Part shown: positions 24,448 through 32,715 of the stretch, piece by piece
How positions within the stretch are numbered: position 1 is the stretch's first letter
Layout of the letters: every line of letters starts with the position of its first letter
Virus record (IMG/VR): IMGVR_UViG_3300012944_000024
Location: 1 to 64,000 of that record
Strand: one strand, 5' to 3'
DNA from: a virus
Length of the DNA stretch: 64,000 nt
The notes under the pieces: generated by a model
What the model saw: the letters and a program-made list of their open reading frames with translations, nothing else
What the model was told of the DNA's origin: nothing
Databases searched by the model: none
Position numbers and translations under genes: made by a program

Positions 24448-24975
24448 TTAGCCCGCCTTGGGAACCCGGGCTGTCGGCCCGATTCGCGCGAGAATATCCG
24501 CCGCCAAGCTCGCGATCCGCTCGAGCTTCTCGGTCGTCTTGCCGAGCTGCTCGACGTGCGCGTCGATCGCCCACGCCACCGTCCTCACCACCGCCTCGAC
24601 GTCCTCGAGCAAGAAGTCCTGGTCGGCCGCCGCGGGGGCGACGATGCAGTCGCGCCGCTCGTCGGCGTCGAACGTCCACCGCGCGAACGCCAGCACGCCC
24701 TCCTTGGTCAGCACCAGGGGGGCCTCGCCGGTACCGATCGAGAGGGTCGCGTTGGCCCCCTCGGAGCGTACGCGGATCGCGTAGAAGCGATCGCGCGTGG
24801 CGCCGAGGTTGGGCAGACCGCGCAGGTGCTCACCGTCCAGGGCGTCGACGAGCTTCTCCTCGAGCCTGCGGATCGCGGCGATCACGGTCTCGCGCGCCTC
24901 GTCGCGCGCCGCGATCGTCCGGCCCTGCGCGCCGCGCGCCGCCGCGAGTCGTGCGGCCAGGGAGTCGTCACTCAC
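24448..24975 (-). CDS. Hypothetical protein, 175 aa
   Basis: GTG at 24975 overlaps the upstream stop. A helical N-terminus rich in Ala/Arg (SLAARLAAARGAQGRTIAAR) is followed by a beta region (FYAIRVRSEGANATLSIGTG) and a helical end. The last residues (ARVPKAG) come from a half copy of the palindrome. No family recognised. Confidence 0.7.
   Translation of the reverse strand: MSDDSLAARLAAARGAQGRTIAARDEARETVIAAIRRLEEKLVDALDGEHLRGLPNLGATRDRFYAIRVRSEGANATLSIGTGEAPLVLTKEGVLAFARWTFDADERRDCIVAPAAADQDFLLEDVEAVVRTVAWAIDAHVEQLGKTTEKLERIASLAADILARIGPTARVPKAG
24460..24470. repeat. Half copy of the dispersed palindrome
   Basis: GGGAACCCGGG is intact, but the second arm is replaced by CTGTCG. It overlaps the 3' end of the 24448-24975 gene. 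Confidence 0.8.
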
Positions 24976-25193
24976 GAGGTCACGTCCTTGCGGCCGTAGC
25001 GGACGCTCCGGAGCTCGTCCTTGAGCCCCAAGTCCGAGACCCAGCGGTTGAGGGTGCGGATCGTCACGCCGAACTTCTTGGCCACCTCGGTCATCACGTA
25101 CCCGCACTTCTCGTGCACCTCGACGACGCGACGCTTCGCCTCGCGCGGCTTGCGCCGGACGAGCAAGCCGAACTCTGTATCCCGGAACGCCAT
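24972..25193 (-). CDS. Small helix-turn-helix protein, 73 aa
   Basis: Residues 27-55 form a classical helix-turn-helix (CGYVMTEVAKKFGVTIRTLN, then RWVSDLGLK), of the type used by resolvases and terminase small subunits. The rest is basic. Likely DNA-binding regulator. It is coupled to the next gene through GTGA and lies beside another tandem helix-turn-helix gene. Confidence 0.7.
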   Translation of the reverse strand: MAFRDTEFGLLVRRKPREAKRRVVEVHEKCGYVMTEVAKKFGVTIRTLNRWVSDLGLKDELRSVRYGRKDVTS

Positions 25194-25208
25194 TCTCGAT
25201 GCTCCAGT

Positions 25209-25688
25209 CTATGCCGGGAACGAGTAGGTCGCCCGGACGCGGCCCCGCAGCTCCTGCGCGTATCGGGTGAGATCGTAGCGTCGCATCCACTTGTACACCG
25301 TCGCCCGATCCACCCCCACCCCACGCGCCAGGGCAGCGGGTGAGCCGTGATGCGCCTCGAGCAGCAGGCGCAGCGCCGTCGCCCCATCCTGCCCCTCGGC
25401 GGCGAGGAGGGAGAGGGTGGTTCGCTCGGGCCTCGGGGGGCGCGGGCGGGCGACCGGAGCCGCGGCGGCGCGCGCCCGCTGGCCTTCGGCCACGTACCGC
25501 TCGCAGAGCTCGCGCACATACCCAATGAGCCCGAACCTCTCCGCCCGCCACCACACCGCCTGGCGCGTCATCCCGTACTCGCGCGCCACGTAGAGGACGC
25601 TGCCGTGGTGGCGGGCGAGCAGGTCGCGGAGCAGCGCCGGGGTCGCGGCCACGCGCGCCCAGCGCTTGAACCTCTCGGTCCGCCTCAC
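25209..25688 (-). CDS. Protein with two helix-turn-helix motifs, 159 aa
   Basis: Two similar units: HHGSVLYVAREYGMTRQAVW with WWRAERFGL near the N-terminus, and HHGSPAALARGVGVDRATVY with KWMRRYDL near the C-terminus, joined by a Pro/Ala/Arg linker. Each looks like a Fis/HTH_7-type helix-turn-helix. Duplicated domains in one chain suggest binding to a repeated or palindromic site. GTG start overlaps the upstream stop; the gene ends GCA-TAG. Confidence 0.75.
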   Translation of the reverse strand: MRRTERFKRWARVAATPALLRDLLARHHGSVLYVAREYGMTRQAVWWRAERFGLIGYVRELCERYVAEGQRARAAAAPVARPRPPRPERTTLSLLAAEGQDGATALRLLLEAHHGSPAALARGVGVDRATVYKWMRRYDLTRYAQELRGRVRATYSFPA

Positions 25689-26020
25689 CGCCGATGCCTC
25701 AGCGGGTCACGCGTACCGTTCCGGAAGACCGGCCTCCCCACCCCTAGCTCATGCCCTGCCATCTGCACCGCGTTGCAGATCTCCTCGGGCAACCTGTTCC
25801 GACCCCCACCCTCGAGAGTGCGCCTCCACGACTCACGAAGATCGAACCGGAGCGTGCGCCGGACCATCTCCCCGCGCGCGGTGTCTTCGACGATCGTGAT
25901 GCTCAACTGCTCCCCGAACTCCTCGGATCTGACGAGCGCACGAAGACGCGTACCTCCCGGTCTCGGATCCCGCAATGCCACCTCGATCGCATCCTGCAGA
26001 CGAAAGAGGGTCGCGCTCAT
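25685..26020 (-). CDS. Hypothetical protein, 111 aa
   Basis: Begins MSATLFRLQDAIEVALRDPR. Mixed alpha/beta with LSITIVEDTARGEMVRRTLR and conserved-looking basic residues. Not recognised. ATG overlaps the primase stop (ATGA), so it is probably translated with primase. Confidence 0.7.
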   Translation of the reverse strand: MSATLFRLQDAIEVALRDPRPGGTRLRALVRSEEFGEQLSITIVEDTARGEMVRRTLRFDLRESWRRTLEGGGRNRLPEEICNAVQMAGHELGVGRPVFRNGTRDPLRHRR

Positions 26021-27000
26021 GCTGCGAACCCCATCGACGCACGCAGCACCGCGATCGCGATCTGGATGGGCGAGGTGTCGACCGCGTCGGCCCCGCGCGT
26101 GGGGTACTCGAGCCGCACCATCTCGACGCGGCGCCGCAGCGCCCCTGCGATCTCCTCGGCCGCCTCGTCGCCGGCCTTGTCGGGGTCGGTCGCGAGGATG
26201 AGGCGCCGGAACGTCGCCAGCTTCGCGGCCTTGCGGTGGTCGAAGCGCGAGCCCGAGAGCCCGCAGAGCGCCGGGACGACGATCTCCTCGTCCATGTGCG
26301 AGAACGCCCGCTCGATCGCCAGCCCGTTCATCGCCCCCTCGAACACGATCCCCACCCGCCGGCCCGCCGGCTCGGGCCAGAGGTGCTCGCCCCAGAGCGC
26401 GCTCTTGTCGGGCCGCTCCGACGCATGCGCAGCCAGGTAGCGGGTCTCGTCGTCGACGAAGGTGCGCGCCGCGTAGTTGGCCAGCCGGCCCTGCCCATCC
26501 CACGTCGGCAGCACGATGCGGTGCGCGAGCCGCCCGTCGTAGGCGAGCCCGATCCGCCACCGCCCGACCTGGTCGTCGGTGATGCCGCGCGATCGCGCGT
26601 AGCTCTGCGCCATCCCCGGCCACTGGGCGAGCGGGCGGTTCTCCACCCCCGCGGGGATCCGGAACGGCTCACCGCGCGGCCCGACCGGCACGAACCGCAC
26701 GCGCACGTACGGGACCGACGCGGCCTCGCCCAGGTCGGCCAGCCACGCGCGCGCATCCTCGTAGGAGAGGGAGAGCACGAGCACCACGAGCTCGAGCAAC
26801 CGCCCGCCGCCTTTGCATGAGTAGCAAAAATACTGCCCGGCGCGGTCGCCCTCGGGGCGGACGAAGAAGTTTTGCCATCGGTGTGCAGGATTCGGGGCCC
26901 CGTGGGTCGGTAGGGGACAGTCCTCGCCCCAGATCCGGTCACCCTTGCGGCGCACCTTGATCCCGAGCTTCGCGATTGCCGCTTCGACGTCGACCCCCAT
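26017..27000 (-). CDS. DNA primase (zinc finger plus Toprim)
   Basis: A 327-aa protein. The N-terminal zinc-binding module has CPLPTHG, then YFCYSCKGGG (residues about 29-70). The Toprim core is seen in GIVFEGAMNGLAIE (acidic Glu) and LILATDPDKAGDEAA (DxD). It lacks a helicase domain; the separate DnaB-like gene at 27868-29310 would provide that function. It makes RNA primers for lagging-strand synthesis. The ATG shares a base with the Nudix gene stop. Confidence 0.9.
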   Translation of the reverse strand: MGVDVEAAIAKLGIKVRRKGDRIWGEDCPLPTHGAPNPAHRWQNFFVRPEGDRAGQYFCYSCKGGGRLLELVVLVLSLSYEDARAWLADLGEAASVPYVRVRFVPVGPRGEPFRIPAGVENRPLAQWPGMAQSYARSRGITDDQVGRWRIGLAYDGRLAHRIVLPTWDGQGRLANYAARTFVDDETRYLAAHASERPDKSALWGEHLWPEPAGRRVGIVFEGAMNGLAIERAFSHMDEEIVVPALCGLSGSRFDHRKAAKLATFRRLILATDPDKAGDEAAEEIAGALRRRVEMVRLEYPTRGADAVDTSPIQIAIAVLRASMGFAA

Positions 27001-27428
27001 CAGAGCCCCGGGACGAGCTCGAACATCCGCTCGTAGAACGCGCGGAAGGGGCACCACTTGAGGAACTCCGCGCGTGTGAAGTAGGTCACCGGGCAACCCG
27101 CCTCGCACTGGCGTGAAGTGCCGTACGTATGGACCCGGAACACGCATGCGAATCCCCCACGGTGCGGTTCAACCTTTGCGGTTGCCGCGGAGTAGATGAG
27201 CGTCCTCTCGAGCGTCTGCAGCCCCGTCTCCTCGAAGAGCTCTCGCTCCTGCGCCTGCTCAACCGTCTCGCCGTCCTCGACGAGACCCCCCGGGAAGGTC
27301 CACCCGCCGTACCGCTTGTTCCAGACGACCAGCAGCCCCTCGCTGATGTCGGTGGGCTTGTTGCGCCACATCCCCCCATCGAGCCCGCAGACGTAGCTGA
27401 TCGCCGCCATCTTCTTCGAGTCGTCCAT
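27000..27428 (-). CDS. Nudix hydrolase
   Basis: A complete Nudix box is visible: [20 protein letters not shown] followed by ETG (residues about 46-68), which binds the metal-coordinated diphosphate. The substrate (oxidised nucleotide, NAD-like or capped RNA) cannot be told. 142 aa is normal for the family. It sits between primase and a small unknown gene; M7 is an alternative start. Confidence 0.9.
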   Translation of the reverse strand: MDDSKKMAAISYVCGLDGGMWRNKPTDISEGLLVVWNKRYGGWTFPGGLVEDGETVEQAQERELFEETGLQTLERTLIYSAATAKVEPHRGGFACVFRVHTYGTSRQCEAGCPVTYFTRAEFLKWCPFRAFYERMFELVPGL

Positions 27429-27431
27429 CGC

Positions 27432-27680
27432 TCAGCCTCCGTCCGTGTCGTCCTGGGAACCCGGGTTCCCAGCCTCGAGCCCCAGGATCCGGACCGCCTT
27501 GAGGAAGTCGCGCACGAGCAACTCGCTGCGCGCGATCGCCCGCTTCAGCTCGACGGCGATCTTCCACGCCTTGTCCCAGTCGCTCTCGGCGTGCGCGAGC
27601 TGCAGATCCTTCTCACACCGCAGCACCTGGCGGAACGAGCGCGTCATGTCCGCGCCGATCTTCTTCGCAGTGCGCGCCAT
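27432..27680 (-). CDS. Hypothetical helical protein, 82 aa
   Basis: All-helical (FRQVLRCEKDLQLAHAESDW, AWKIAVELKRAIARSELLVR). The C-terminal tail GNPGSQDDTDGG includes palindrome copy 6, so the repeat was inserted just before the stop. Start ATG shares its A with the upstream TGA. Function unknown. Confidence 0.7.
   Translation of the reverse strand: MARTAKKIGADMTRSFRQVLRCEKDLQLAHAESDWDKAWKIAVELKRAIARSELLVRDFLKAVRILGLEAGNPGSQDDTDGG
27455..27470. repeat. Dispersed palindrome copy 6 (end of gene)
   Basis: Perfect core with CT...AG flanks (27453-27472), read in frame as GNPGSQ near the C-terminus of the 82-aa protein. Confidence 0.95.
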
Positions 27681-27871
27681 CAGCGCGACCCGCCCACTCG
27701 CTTCGCTCTCGTCGCCTGCTTGCGCAGCAGCCGCACCTGCTCGGGGTCGAGGTCAGGGGTGAAGGTGCCCCGCTGGATGTTCGCCCGCTCGTAGTCGACG
27801 AGCACGATCGCCGCCCGCACCACCTCGCTCGCGAGCTCCTCGTCGGGCGTCTTCTTCGTGTTGAACCTCAT
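27680..27871 (-). CDS. Hypothetical protein, 63 aa
   Basis: Starts MRFNTKKTPDEELASEVVRA; basic C-terminus (LRKQATRAKRVGGSR). ATG at 27871 overlaps the DnaB-like stop by ATGA. A small protein coupled to the replicative helicase could be a loader or modulator, but nothing in the sequence shows this. Confidence 0.65.
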   Translation of the reverse strand: MRFNTKKTPDEELASEVVRAAIVLVDYERANIQRGTFTPDLDPEQVRLLRKQATRAKRVGGSR

Positions 27872-29310
27872 CGTGCGCCCCACTTGCCCTTCTTCTCTTT
27901 GACCGCGATCTGGTCCACCGGGTTGCCCCCCTTGCCTCCCGATGCCGTCACGTCGTACTCAACCGGCTTGCCCCCCTCGATGCTCCCGCGGTCCGGGTCC
28001 CAAGCGAACTCGATCGCCAGCGGCCACTTGCCGTAGCGCTGCTTGAGCACGTCGATCTCGAGCGAGTCGTCGGTGACGGGCTTCCAGAGCGCTGGGCGGT
28101 GGACCCCGATGATGTTGTCGGCCACCTCCACCCACGCGCCCGATCCCTTGATCCCCTCGCGCGTCGGGCGCTTGTCGGGCCGCGCCTCGATGTCCTTGAG
28201 CCTCTGCTGCTGCACCAGGATGCAGTGCACGTCGAGCTCCTCGGCCATCGCCTGCTGGCGGTAGAGCGCCTCCTCCTCCTCCTCGGGGGCCGCGTTGGCC
28301 AGGCACCGCTTCCAGAGGTCGGCCACGAAGACCGAACACCCGCTGTCGGCGATGTACCCCTGGACGAGGTCGAGATTGCGCTCGTTGCTCTTGCCCTTCT
28401 CGCCCGCGCGCCGCCGGAACGGGTTGGCGAGGAAACGCACATACCTCGAGATCTCCGTCATGCGCGAGCGCAATAGCTCGAGCCCCGCCTCGTCGAGGTT
28501 GCCGACCATCAGGTCGGTCCGCTTCCAGCCGAGCGAGAGGCAGGCGAGCAGCTCGAGCGTCACCCCGCCCTTCATTTCCCACGCCCCGTAGAGCACCTTG
28601 CGGCGCAGCCGGGCGAGCCCGAGGGTGATGCGCGCGGTCACCGTCGTCTTGCCCGCCCCGGAGATCCCCGTCACCACCGTGATTAGCCCGGGGGCAGCGG
28701 CGGGGATCATCCGCCGGTTCTTCGGATCACCCACGTCGTAGAGGTCGAGCCCGGGGACCCCGAACGGGTAGACCGCCCGCCCGCTCATGCGCTTTCTCAC
28801 GTCCTCGACCTGCTCGGCCACCACCCGCTCCGGATCGAGTAGGTGCTCCCGATCCCCCATCCCGTCGAAGCTCGTCGACACCGCGCGCGCGAGCCCGCGG
28901 ACCCGACTGATCTCCTCACCCTTCTCGAGGCTCTCGAGCAGGCTGGCGATCGGACCGGTCAGGGCGGTGTGGCGCTGCTTGTCGCCGAGGAGCTGCTCGA
29001 CCCAGTAGGCGAACGTCTTGCGCGCGGGCGCGTCGGGCCTCGCCCTCATCAGCTCCGCCAGGTACGCGGAGTCGACCTGCCCGCCCGAGAGCCGCGAGAG
29101 CGTCGCGGGGTCCGCGGCAAGCTCCTTTCGCACCGCCTCCTTGATCGCCTTCTGGATCTGCTGGTGCTCGGGTACGAGAAAGACGTCGGGCGGGTGGCGC
29201 TCTGCGAACTCCTTGCGGTACTCGGGGCTCGCGAGTTGCGCGGCGATCACCTGCTGTTCGTTCAGAGGGTCGGATCGAAAAACGAGCTCGCGCCACTTTT
29301 GGTCAGCCAT
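27868..29310 (-). CDS. DnaB-like replicative helicase
   Basis: A 480-aa protein. The N-terminal helical domain has NEQQVIAAQLASPEYRKEF. The RecA-like core has Walker A GISGAGKTT (about residue 215), a region matching DnaB H1a-H3 (KVLYGAWEMKGGVTLELLAC), Walker B-like CSVFVADLWKR, and RLKDIEARPDKRPTREGIKG with GSGAWVEVADNIIGVHRP near the DnaB family H4 loop. It unwinds DNA at the fork with the primase encoded 870 bases downstream. Confidence 0.9.
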   Translation of the reverse strand: MADQKWRELVFRSDPLNEQQVIAAQLASPEYRKEFAERHPPDVFLVPEHQQIQKAIKEAVRKELAADPATLSRLSGGQVDSAYLAELMRARPDAPARKTFAYWVEQLLGDKQRHTALTGPIASLLESLEKGEEISRVRGLARAVSTSFDGMGDREHLLDPERVVAEQVEDVRKRMSGRAVYPFGVPGLDLYDVGDPKNRRMIPAAAPGLITVVTGISGAGKTTVTARITLGLARLRRKVLYGAWEMKGGVTLELLACLSLGWKRTDLMVGNLDEAGLELLRSRMTEISRYVRFLANPFRRRAGEKGKSNERNLDLVQGYIADSGCSVFVADLWKRCLANAAPEEEEEALYRQQAMAEELDVHCILVQQQRLKDIEARPDKRPTREGIKGSGAWVEVADNIIGVHRPALWKPVTDDSLEIDVLKQRYGKWPLAIEFAWDPDRGSIEGGKPVEYDVTASGGKGGNPVDQIAVKEKKGKWGAR

Positions 29311-29332
29311 GCCGACTCAGCGCGATACCGAT

Positions 29333-29689
29333 TTACGATCGCACTTCGAACACGCGGTACGTACGCGTCGGCTCACCCATGAACGTGAGCTGGATCTTGT
29401 CGCGCACGTTCGGTCGCCTCGTCCACCACCACACCCACCGATCCAACCGCCACGGCGGCGGATTGAAGATCTCGTACTCGTGCCCCATCCCATTCGTCAC
29501 TCGCGCACGATCAAAGCGTCCGACTAACGCGCAGCAGAGATAGTTGAAAATGATCCACACTTCGAGCAAGGCGATAGCGATCCACGCGACGAGCAAGATG
29601 ATGTACCCCACGCGCTCGACGCTCGGCGGCAGGCTGCGCGTGGTCGTCGACTTCAGCCACACGCAGACATCGATCCACGCCGGCAGCAT
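29333..29689 (-). CDS. Small membrane protein, 118 aa
   Basis: One long or two close transmembrane helices at residues about 27-55 (VGYIILLVAWIAIALLEVWI and IFNYLCCALV). Then a Trp-rich cytoplasmic part (WRLDRWVWWWTRRP) and a beta end. Function unknown; possible inner-membrane anchor for early phage proteins. Start shares its A with the upstream TGA. Confidence 0.7.
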   Translation of the reverse strand: MLPAWIDVCVWLKSTTTRSLPPSVERVGYIILLVAWIAIALLEVWIIFNYLCCALVGRFDRARVTNGMGHEYEIFNPPPWRLDRWVWWWTRRPNVRDKIQLTFMGEPTRTYRVFEVRS

Positions 29690-30192
29690 CACCCGCCCTG
29701 CCGGACGCAGTGCACGTGGTAGTCGGCGACGAGAGAGCCGAAGCAGAACTGCAGGCGCCAGCCGATGCGCTGCCCATCGCGCTGGTTCGCGCGCCGCCAC
29801 GCCTCGCGCTCGCCCTCGCGCCGCCACACCCACTTCATGAACAGGACCGACTTCGCTGCGTCCCCGGCGAAGTCTTTCGCGATCAACCGGTTTGCCGACG
29901 AGGTCGCGAACATCCGGCTCTTGCGATCGAGGTCGGCCACGACCCCGTAGACCTGCTCGTGCATCCACTCGTAGAGCGCGACCAGGTGGGCGCCACTAGC
30001 CCCCTCCCACTCGCCGCTCTCCGCCATCGCCTGCATCTCCGCCTTGCTCTTGGCGTCGCCGTAGAGGCGCCTCGGCTGCACCGGCGCGTCGGCGAACTCG
30101 GCGAGCGTCATGGAGCGCAGGCGCTTGGCGCTCTTGGGCTCCTCGGGGGGCTGGGTCGGGATGGGCTGATTGTGAGGGCGGAGGCGGCCCAT
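29689..30192 (-). CDS. Hypothetical protein, 167 aa
   Basis: Begins MGRLRPHNQPIPTQPPEEPK; a helical domain follows (GAHLVALYEWMHEQVYGVVA, LDRKSRMFATSSANRLIAKD). Not recognised. Coupled on both sides by TGATG overlaps. Confidence 0.65.
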   Translation of the reverse strand: MGRLRPHNQPIPTQPPEEPKSAKRLRSMTLAEFADAPVQPRRLYGDAKSKAEMQAMAESGEWEGASGAHLVALYEWMHEQVYGVVADLDRKSRMFATSSANRLIAKDFAGDAAKSVLFMKWVWRREGEREAWRRANQRDGQRIGWRLQFCFGSLVADYHVHCVRQGG

Positions 30193-30710
30193 CAGACGCG
30201 CGCCTGCTGAACGGCCGCGAACACCATCTTCAGGCTCTCGATGTACTCGGCCACCTTCTGCGCTCGGATTGCCCGCGCGACCACGGCGAGCTCCGCGTGC
30301 ACGCGCGCGACCGCCTGCGCCTCGCTCTCGCCCTTGCGGACCGCGCTGGTCGCGCGGAACGGGCCGACCTCGATCCCATGAAACTGGATCGGCTGCATGT
30401 ACTCCTTGCCCCAGACGACCTCGACGACATGCGCGCCGTCCGCGATCATCTCGGCAGGGAAGTCGTGGGTAACGATCGCCGGAGGGGAGGCGGGATGCGG
30501 GAGGCGGGGGTCGAGACCATTCGGTTCTGGCTTCCCGTTCCCCTGGCTCCGCGCCGCCGCGGGCGCGCTCGCCTCCGGGCAGCCGTCGAGATGCTGGCCG
30601 ACCTGGAAGCACTCGGGGCACGCGACCTGCGAGGTCGGCGGCGGGGCCGGTTCTTGCGCGGCGGCTGCGGTGGTCTCTACGGGGCCTGTCGTCGTGGATC
30701 GAACTCTCAT
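30192..30710 (-). CDS. Hypothetical protein with CxxC motif, 172 aa
   Basis: The N-terminal third is Thr/Ala/Pro-rich and includes VACPECFQVGQHLDGCPEA, a small Cys/His cluster. The C-terminal half has a beta-alpha character (HVVEVVWGKEYMQPIQFHGI, VARVHAELAVVARAIRAQKV). No family recognised. ATG at 30710 is preferred over an earlier one, which would read through the 3' end of the helicase region. Confidence 0.65.
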   Translation of the reverse strand: MRVRSTTTGPVETTAAAAQEPAPPPTSQVACPECFQVGQHLDGCPEASAPAAARSQGNGKPEPNGLDPRLPHPASPPAIVTHDFPAEMIADGAHVVEVVWGKEYMQPIQFHGIEVGPFRATSAVRKGESEAQAVARVHAELAVVARAIRAQKVAEYIESLKMVFAAVQQARV

Positions 30711-30726
30711 CGTGGTTGACCTCGCC

Positions 30727-32190
30727 TTATACCGACCGGAGCCGGCGAATGTACTCCGACCCCTCGATCCATTCGCCATTCCACAACGCGCGCACCCGAA
30801 ACCACTTGTTCAAATTCTCAATCACTCTGCGTCCATAAACGTGGATATCGTGCAAGTACCAAAGGCGACCGGATTCCTTCCCACTCGCACTACGGCAGAG
30901 TCTCCCCTTCGTTTGATTCACCTGCTGACGATTGTTTCCGATCGGGGTCACGCAGATCCCGCGTGACACGGTGGGCAAGTCGAGTCCCTGCGCGATCGCC
31001 TGGTACGTCCCCACCCCGGCCATCTTGCGATCCTCACCCTGCCCGACGCGCAGCCCCGATGCGGTTCGAAAGAAAACTTCCTCCTGCCCCTTGCCCCCAA
31101 GCATCACCCCACTGCGGTACCCGCGCGCCACGAGCTCAGCGTCGAGGCTGCGCGCGTGCTCGACCCGGTGGGTGAAGAGCAAAACCTGCTCGCCCTGCTT
31201 CATCTCGAGCTCGGCGATCGAGAGCGCGAGCGCGTTGCGCGCCTCGTCACTCACCATCTGGGCCAGGAGCTTGTTGAAGTCCTGGCGGTAGCGGTACCAG
31301 GGCGCGCGAAACTCAGTGGGCACCACGCAGATCTCCACGTCCACGATCGCCCCTGACTCGATGAGTCGTTCGGGCGCGATCTCACACGCGACCTCGCCGA
31401 AGAGGTCGCGTGTGAGAAACTCCTTCTGGTCCTTGCGACTCGAGTCGGCCGAGACTCCGATGCGGTAGCGCGACCGGAACGGATCGACCGACGCGAATAG
31501 AGTCGGGGCCGCGAACCTCTGCACCTCGTCGCACGCGACGACGTCGTAGCGATAGGCGAGCTCATGATCCCCACGCTCGAACCGGCTCACGATCGTCTGC
31601 TGCATCGCCAAGTCGAGCCACTCGTGACCCCCGTCGCGGTCGCCGCGCACCACGCCCGGCTCGAACCCAAGCTCCTCCACGCACCGCGTCCTCCATTGCT
31701 CGAGCAGGTTGCCCGTCCAGACCATCACGAGCGCGCGGCGCTTGAGGCGCGCGAGCAGCCCGAAGAGAGCGCACGTCTTACCCGCCCCGGTCGCCGCATG
31801 CAGCAGGCAGTTCTGCTGACGCTCCGCCGCGTCGATCATCTCGCGCTGGTAGTCGCGCGCCACCTTCAGGTGGTCTGGGAACCCGGGTTCCCAGTTCTCC
31901 CAGACGCGCGCGTCCTCGACCTCCCAGGTGAGCCCGTGCGAGCGGAGCACGCTGCGCACGCGCGCGAAGCCGCCGCGCGGGAAGCTGATCTCGCCGCCCG
32001 GTAGGGCGGGGTCGTCGACGCAGACGAACGTCTCGTAGCGCTCGGGCTCCCCGGTCCCCGCGATCGTGCTGGGCGAGAAGGCGGGGTTGTCGTGGGTGAA
32101 CTGGCGCTCGAGGTCTCGACGCACTCGATCACCAATCGGTTCGAGCGCGATCCGGATCCTCGAGTCGAGCAGGATGCGCACGTCGGCCAA
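30727..32190 (-). CDS. SF2 DNA helicase (UvsW/RadD-like)
   Basis: A 487-aa helicase. An N-terminal 120-residue domain is followed by the Q-like element KVARDYQREMIDA, Walker A HAATGAGKTC, motif Ia VMVWTGNLLEQW, a DEVQ box (VVACDEVQRF), motif III GVSADS, motif IV LLFTHRVEHA, motif V and motif VI QTKGRLCRS. The layout is like T4 UvsW, which unwinds branched structures. Palindrome copy 7 encodes WEPGFP in the linker before the helicase core. TTG at 32190 is the likely start, ten bases after GGCATAG; GTG at 32181 is an alternative. Confidence 0.9.
   Translation of the reverse strand: MADVRILLDSRIRIALEPIGDRVRRDLERQFTHDNPAFSPSTIAGTGEPERYETFVCVDDPALPGGEISFPRGGFARVRSVLRSHGLTWEVEDARVWENWEPGFPDHLKVARDYQREMIDAAERQQNCLLHAATGAGKTCALFGLLARLKRRALVMVWTGNLLEQWRTRCVEELGFEPGVVRGDRDGGHEWLDLAMQQTIVSRFERGDHELAYRYDVVACDEVQRFAAPTLFASVDPFRSRYRIGVSADSSRKDQKEFLTRDLFGEVACEIAPERLIESGAIVDVEICVVPTEFRAPWYRYRQDFNKLLAQMVSDEARNALALSIAELEMKQGEQVLLFTHRVEHARSLDAELVARGYRSGVMLGGKGQEEVFFRTASGLRVGQGEDRKMAGVGTYQAIAQGLDLPTVSRGICVTPIGNNRQQVNQTKGRLCRSASGKESGRLWYLHDIHVYGRRVIENLNKWFRVRALWNGEWIEGSEYIRRLRSV
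31877..31892. repeat. Dispersed palindrome copy 7 (inside helicase gene)
   Basis: Perfect core with CT...AG flanks (31875-31894), read in frame as WEPGFP between the N-terminal domain and the helicase core. Confidence 0.95.
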
Positions 32191-32412
32191 GGTTGGACGA
32201 CTATGCCGGGTGCTCCTGCGATCTCCGATCTCGCACCTTCACACGAACCGATTTTCGCAGAAGATCTATTTAGAGATCTAAGATCGAAGAGGAGAGAAGA
32301 AGATCTTCTGATCTCTCTTTCTCGATCTACTTCTTCGATCCAACAGGCAGCGGGAAGAGGTTCTAGGGGAAACCCACGACCCTCGTCAAGCAAGAAGTTT
32401 CGACGCTCGATT
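32191..32412. other. AT-richer gene-free region with clustered GATC, possible origin or control region
   Basis: No credible gene is found in these 222 bases. Between 32220 and 32340 there are nine GATC tetramers, several as AGATCT, including the 12-bp palindrome AGAAGATCTTCT at about 32298-32310. The stretch is purine/pyrimidine-skewed and clearly richer in A+T than the rest of the window. It precedes the helicase gene that opens the replication module. Such a cluster could be a replication origin, a methylation-sensitive control region or a promoter zone; the sequence alone does not decide. Confidence 0.5.
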
Positions 32413-32715
32413 TCACAAGCGTCTGAGAGCCGCGTCGATGTGGGGTGGGGCGCGGCGCAGCTCGAGTTGGCACGTGAGCAGCTCGGGATCGATCTCGAAG
32501 GGTTCGGTGATCCAGGTCTGGTCGTTGAGAGGGTGGGCGTAGACGGCGTCGGGCGCCTCGGAGCGCGCGCGCCGCCAGCGCAGCTCGCGATCGACCACGA
32601 CCTCACCGCCGTCGAAGGGGACGCGGGCCCGGATCCCCGAGGCGAGCGCGTTGAGCATCCAGGTCCCGGGGCGGGAGAAGCGCGCGTCGTACTCGAGCGT
32701 CCAGATCAGGCTCAC
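32413..32715 (-). CDS. Hypothetical protein, 100 aa
   Basis: GTG at 32715 overlaps the upstream stop (GTGA). The protein reads SLIWTLEYDARFSRPGTWML and is mostly beta with a basic patch (RELRWRRARSEAPDAVY). Not recognised. It is the last gene of the holin-like cluster before the GATC-rich region. Confidence 0.7.
   Translation of the reverse strand: MSLIWTLEYDARFSRPGTWMLNALASGIRARVPFDGGEVVVDRELRWRRARSEAPDAVYAHPLNDQTWITEPFEIDPELLTCQLELRRAPPHIDAALRRL

Noticed and set aside
24448-25554. A single 368-codon gene covering two helix-turn-helix genes
   Set aside because: The upstream two thirds of that frame are Arg/Gly/Ala-rich shadow; the true start is GTG 24975, and the separate genes 24972-25193 and 25209-25688 have clear helix-turn-helix motifs.
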